Assembly: GCF_020686965.1 (NCBI RefSeq)
Contig: NZ_JAJEPS010000007.1
Coordinates: 111,555 to 175,554 of the forward strand
Direction of reading: 5' to 3'
Length of the DNA: 64,000 nt
Source of the DNA: Hominiventricola filiformis
Lineage (GTDB): Bacteria; Bacillota; Clostridia; Lachnospirales; Lachnospiraceae
The notes beneath the pieces were generated by a model. It saw only the letters and a program-made list of their open reading frames with translations, was not told the origin of the DNA and did not search any database. Position 1 is the stretch's first letter, and each line of letters starts with the position of its first letter. Of the stretch, positions 60,998 through 64,000 are shown in pieces. Both the position numbers and the translations under genes were made by a program.

Positions 60998-62011
60998 ATG
61001 TTTAATTTTAATGTGGAGAGATACGAGAAGGTTGTTAATGATGCTATTGCATTAAGACCGCAGATTGAAAAGGCAGTAGACGAAATCTGCCAGCAGGGAT
61101 TTAGTAATCTGTTTTTTATTGGATGTGGTGGAACATATGCACACTCCCTGCCGATGATGTATTGGCTGGATACTGCAAGTAATATTGAACATCACTCTGT
61201 GATCGCTGCTGAGTTTATGGCAATGGGTCATAAGAGATTTACAAAAGACAGTGTATGTATCTTCTCTACCAGAAGTGGAAATACGAAAGAAATTGTTGCT
61301 GCTGCAAAATTCTGTAAAGAAGCTGGTGCTAGAACGCTTGTATATGTATCAAATGATAATACACCGGTTTGCGAATATGCTGATTATAAATTCTTCAGTT
61401 TTGCAGAAGATGATTGCTTATGTGAAGCAATTTATACATACATGTTTGCTCTTGTAGGACGGTTTATGAAAAATGCAGGCGAGTTTGACAAATATGATGA
61501 GTTTATGAGTCAGTATGCAAACATTGTTCCGTATCTTCTGAAAGCGAAAGAAAAATATGAAGATAAATGTGCAGTAATGGCGAAAGAACATAAAGATACA
61601 GATTATCATATGGTAATTGGTTCTGGAATGCTCTGGGGCGAGGCATACGATTATGCAATGTGTATTCTGGAAGAAATGCAGTGGATCAGAACGAAATCAA
61701 TTCATGCAGCTGAGTATTTCCATGGAACACTTGAACTTGTGGAAAAAGATACTTCCTTAATTCTGTTCTATGGCGAAGATGAAACAAGACCGCTTATGGA
61801 TCGTGTATTGAATTTTAGTAAAAAAATCACAGATGTAATCAATGTATTTGATACAAAAGATATTGAACTTCCGTTTACAGATCAGGAATACAGAAAGATT
61901 GTTTCTCCGATGGTAATGTATGCAATAACAGAAAGACTGAGCTGCCATTTGGAAAAAGAGAGAAATCATCCTCTCACAACCAGAAGATACTATCGTCAGA
62001 TGGAATATTAA
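60998..62011 (+). CDS. SIS-domain sugar-phosphate deglycase, FrlB/FraB-like
   Basis: 337 residues with two SIS domains. FFIGCGGTYAHSLPMMYWL and FSTRSGNTKEIVAAAKF bind the sugar phosphate. LEEMQWIRTKSIHAAEYFHGTLELVE corresponds to the active-site region of FrlB, which has GEFRHGPLEIVE. E226 and H242 are sixteen residues apart, the same separation I recall for the catalytic Glu and His of Salmonella FraB. The C-terminal RRYYRQMEY also matches FrlB. These enzymes split 6-phospho-fructosamines into glucose 6-phosphate and a free amine or amino acid. The gene has its own operator-controlled promoter. A glutamine-fructose-6-phosphate type is excluded by the absence of an amidotransferase domain. 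Confidence 0.83.
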   Translation: MFNFNVERYEKVVNDAIALRPQIEKAVDEICQQGFSNLFFIGCGGTYAHSLPMMYWLDTASNIEHHSVIAAEFMAMGHKRFTKDSVCIFSTRSGNTKEIVAAAKFCKEAGARTLVYVSNDNTPVCEYADYKFFSFAEDDCLCEAIYTYMFALVGRFMKNAGEFDKYDEFMSQYANIVPYLLKAKEKYEDKCAVMAKEHKDTDYHMVIGSGMLWGEAYDYAMCILEEMQWIRTKSIHAAEYFHGTLELVEKDTSLILFYGEDETRPLMDRVLNFSKKITDVINVFDTKDIELPFTDQEYRKIVSPMVMYAITERLSCHLEKERNHPLTTRRYYRQMEY

Positions 62012-62023
62012 AATACGAAATAG

Positions 62024-62053
62024 AATTTCCCCGAGCGTATGCCCGGGGAAATT
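62024..62053 (+). other. Hairpin between the SIS and HAD genes
   Basis: AATTTCCCCG (62024-62033) pairs fully with CGGGGAAATT (62044-62053). The HAD ribosome binding site follows within ten bases, and no T-run is present, so it may limit read-through or stabilise the upstream message. Confidence 0.6.
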
Positions 62054-62069
62054 AATTTAGGAGGAAAAT

Positions 62070-62882
62070 TTGAAATATAAAATACTTATATTAGATTTAG
62101 ATGGAACATTAGTGAATTCTCAAAAGAAAATAACGGATGAGACAAAAGCAGCATTAATAGAGTATCAGGAAAAAGGAGGAACCGTTATTTTAGCATCGGG
62201 AAGACCGGTTTATGGAATAATTCCTCTGGCTGATGAACTCAAACTGCATAAATATGGAGGTTATATTATTGCCTTTAATGGAGGAACTATTATAGAATGC
62301 AGTAGTATGAAATCCATATGGGAAAAATGGATGCCAGGAAAATCTATCACATTTTTATATAAGTTTGCTATGGAACATGAAATTGGAATTGTTACATATG
62401 AGGATGAGAATATTATTACGGAAACACCAGAGAATGAGTATGTTTTGGAAGAACAGAAAATAAATAAGATGACTATTAAAAAAGTAGATTCCTTCTGCGA
62501 CTATGTAAAATTTCCTGTGACAAAGTGTTTGATGGTCGGAGATGGCGATATATTGGAAAACATTGAAACAAAATTGAAAGAAGAAGTTGGGCAGATGTTG
62601 AGCATATGTAGATCTGCTCCTTATTTTCTCGAAATTATGCCATTGAACATTACTAAGGATGGTGCACTGTCCTGGTTGAGCAAGTATTTAAAAGTAGATA
62701 GAACTTGTATGGCAGCATGCGGAGATGGTTATAATGATCAATCAATGCTGGAATATGCAGGACTGGGTGTGGCGATGGGAAATGCACAGGAATGTGTGAA
62801 GGAGATAGCACAGATAGTCGCACCTGATAATGATCATGAAGGCGTTGCATGGGTAGTACATAAATTATTAAATGAAAAATGA
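62070..62882 (+). CDS. Cof-type HAD hydrolase (sugar-phosphatase candidate)
   Basis: 270 residues of HAD subfamily IIB. Motif I is LDLDGTLVNS, motif II is LASGRPVYG, motif III is the Lys in ITKDGALSWL, and motif IV is CGDGYNDQSML. The large C2 cap sits between motifs II and III. Such enzymes remove phosphate from sugar phosphates and may protect against phosphosugar build-up. It starts with TTG at 62070 after AGGAGG. Location at the end of the island suggests a housekeeping part in the same pathway. Confidence 0.9.
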   Translation: MKYKILILDLDGTLVNSQKKITDETKAALIEYQEKGGTVILASGRPVYGIIPLADELKLHKYGGYIIAFNGGTIIECSSMKSIWEKWMPGKSITFLYKFAMEHEIGIVTYEDENIITETPENEYVLEEQKINKMTIKKVDSFCDYVKFPVTKCLMVGDGDILENIETKLKEEVGQMLSICRSAPYFLEIMPLNITKDGALSWLSKYLKVDRTCMAACGDGYNDQSMLEYAGLGVAMGNAQECVKEIAQIVAPDNDHEGVAWVVHKLLNEK

Positions 62883-62883
62883 A

Positions 62884-62928
62884 TTTCTGTAAAATAAAAC
62901 TGCCACCAGCTTTCCGGTTGGTGGCAGA
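62884..62928 (-). terminator. Terminator of the gntR gene, possibly bidirectional
   Basis: CTGCCACCA (62900-62908) pairs with TGGTGGCAG (62919-62927). On the minus strand it is followed by TTTTATTTT, so it mainly serves gntR; on + it may also stop the HAD transcript. Confidence 0.8.
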
Positions 62929-62948
62929 AATATTTGATTGGTAACCTG

Positions 62949-63659
62949 TTAAAAATAGAATTTCAAATGTTGTGTATTATATAATTGCTTAGAAAGAAAA
63001 GACGGATTTTCGAGCAAATCTTTATGGATGTCTTTGAATAGAAGCAAAGGAGTATTAGGTTTAAGTTCTAGCAGTTTACTCTCTTCTGAAGTTGGAAAGC
63101 AGGTTTCAAGAGTTCTTTCACTTACGTAAAAGTTGTAATCATGTTTTTTTAGTATTTCAAAAAGGGAGCCATTGAGATTTTCGTCGAAAAGGTACGAGAA
63201 TGAAGCGGGATAATGATTTATTTCAATCATGGTAGGGTGATTATCGACAAATCTAAGCCGTTTACTGCAGATAATTCTATCATCATTTTTTAGATGCCAG
63301 AATTTCATTTGGCTCTGGGAAGGATATACCCACTCAATACTCAATAATTTAGTCGATGGCTTTTTTCCTGCTAAAACACAGGAACGATTGAATCCGATGT
63401 TATCATTGGCCGGATGACTCACTTTTGGCAGTGCAACAAAAGTACCTTTTCCTTGTGAACGTTCTAAAATGCCATCTTCCACTAATTCACTAATTGCGGC
63501 ACGTACAGTGATACGGCTGACTCCAAATTGTTTCATGAGCTCAGCTTCTGATGGCAATTTGTCCCCGAATTTTAATTCTTGCCGAGCAATCTGATCATTC
63601 AGAATGTCTAAAACCTGTTTATAGAGAGGAACAGGACTATTGGGATTAATTGATGCCAT
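62949..63659 (-). CDS. GntR-family regulator with UTRA domain (HutC subfamily)
   Basis: 236 residues. The winged HTH is in PLYKQVLDILNDQIARQELKFGDKLPSEAELMKQFGVSRITVRAAISELVEDGILERSQGKGTFV. The rest is a UTRA ligand domain ending LLLFKDIHKDLLENPSFLSKQLYNTQHLKFYF. HutC-type regulators sense phosphorylated sugars or amino-acid-like ligands; FrlR of the frl operon belongs here. It is read toward the operon and lies at its right end. A copy of the 13-bp motif lies in its own promoter region, suggesting autoregulation. AAGGAG precedes the ATG. Confidence 0.92.
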   Translation of the reverse strand: MASINPNSPVPLYKQVLDILNDQIARQELKFGDKLPSEAELMKQFGVSRITVRAAISELVEDGILERSQGKGTFVALPKVSHPANDNIGFNRSCVLAGKKPSTKLLSIEWVYPSQSQMKFWHLKNDDRIICSKRLRFVDNHPTMIEINHYPASFSYLFDENLNGSLFEILKKHDYNFYVSERTLETCFPTSEESKLLELKPNTPLLLFKDIHKDLLENPSFLSKQLYNTQHLKFYF

Positions 63660-63698
63660 AATTCAACTCCTTTGATATATTCTTTAAAGTTATTATAT

Positions 63699-63711
63699 CA
63701 TCATATGACAA
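63699..63711. promoter_or_regulatory. Putative GntR operator, copy 3
   Basis: CATCATATGACAA, eleven of thirteen bases identical to copies 1 and 2, about 40 bases upstream of the gntR start and overlapping a TATAAT on the minus strand. Confidence 0.55.
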
Positions 63712-63751
63712 GTTAGGCAAATAGAAAATGTAAAAAAATTGAAAAAAGGTG

Positions 63752-63780
63752 TTGACATATGCGAAAACATTTGGTATTAT
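63752..63780 (+). promoter_or_regulatory. rRNA-operon promoter P1
   Basis: TTGACA (63752-63757), 17 bases, TATTAT (63775-63780). It is the first of two tandem promoters with no coding sequence after them in the window. Confidence 0.75.
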
Positions 63781-63866
63781 AACTAAGCTGATTGCGAAAG
63801 CGGTCAACACAAAAGTCTGAGAGATCAATTACAACAAAAACTTTTTAAAAAAAGTTAAAAAAGTTG

Positions 63867-63895
63867 TTGACAAGATTTGAAAGACATGATATTAT
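63867..63895 (+). promoter_or_regulatory. rRNA-operon promoter P2 and leader to the window edge
   Basis: TTGACA (63867-63872), 17 bases, TATTAT (63890-63895). A hairpin GTTGC/GCAAC (about 63903-63918) and the stretch GAACCTTGATAATTAAATAG near 63931 follow, a sequence style common in clostridial 16S rRNA leaders. The 16S gene itself is not reached. These two promoters and the leader make up the 340 bases after gntR. Confidence 0.75.
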
Positions 63896-64000
63896 ATCAA
63901 AGTTGCTGCTGAGGCAACGAGATAAACAATGAACCTTGATAATTAAATAGTGCTTTAAAGATCTTCGAAAATTCTTTTTGAAAATTTTTAAACGAACAGC

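Noticed and set aside
1..64000. CRISPR arrays, transposases, integrases, tRNA genes
   Set aside because: None was seen in either strand.

Overview
The window is chromosomal DNA from an anaerobic, endospore-forming member of the Clostridia, most likely Lachnospiraceae. The evidence is the [FeFe]-hydrogenase maturase HydF, the spoIIA/sigF and spoVA sporulation genes, three T-box leaders, AddAB, the AspRS/GatCAB indirect route to Asn-tRNA, butyrate kinase and an ANTAR regulator beside glutamine synthetase. I see no insertion sequence, prophage, CRISPR array or tRNA gene. Only the first gene (hydF) is cut by the window edge; the right edge falls inside the leader of what looks like an rRNA operon.

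Layout. 1-9850: hydF, an Rrf2 regulator, a methyltransferase, an alanyl-tRNA editing protein, T-box-controlled valS, folC, a 47-residue gene overlapping folC, and a membrane TPR protein. 9889-15872: sporulation island with spoIIAA-spoIIAB-sigF-spoVAA-spoVAB on +, then an ABC-F ATPase and spoVAD-spoVAC on -; the spoVA genes are therefore split and partly inverted. 15994-24097: phospholipase-C-like protein, addB-addA, an XRE regulator. 24155-34594: PdaB-like deacetylase (-), citrate synthase, a polyprenol-phosphate-type glycosyltransferase with a large membrane protein, a 14-cysteine mini-protein (-), glnA with an ANTAR regulator, dapF with a membrane protein. 34616-39572: T-box-aspS-gatC-gatA-gatB. 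39600-45300: small genes, DUF3783, a cold-shock protein, an M23 peptidase, a MoxR/VWA pair, and two candidate structured non-coding RNAs. 45380-53221: aroK, M19 dipeptidase, T-box-tyrS, an RlmD-type methyltransferase, butyrate kinase, LysR regulator, Eis-like acetyltransferase.

53318-63711 is a visibly AT-richer catabolic island. It encodes a FrlD-like PfkB kinase, a ribose-type ABC importer (ATPase, permease, lipoprotein), a FrlC-like epimerase, a DeoC-like aldolase, an FGGY kinase, a FrlB/FraB-like SIS deglycase, a Cof-type HAD phosphatase and a divergent GntR/UTRA regulator. A 13-bp motif is present identically at the operon promoter and at the deglycase promoter, and with two changes at the gntR promoter, so the island looks like one regulon. 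The best reading is uptake and breakdown of an Amadori product (fructosamine) or related sugar-amine. The added aldolase and second kinase are not part of the classical frl or fra pathways and make this the most novel system in the window.

The three T-boxes can be read against each other: a GTA, AAC or TAC triplet lies exactly five bases before a shared GGAGC in the valS, aspS-gatCAB and tyrS leaders. The aspS-gatCAB operon therefore appears to sense tRNA-Asn rather than tRNA-Asp. The second most interesting signal is a roughly 420-nt minus-strand transcript unit (about 45285 to 44863) with a near-consensus promoter, a run of hairpins, an intrinsic terminator and no substantial ORF.
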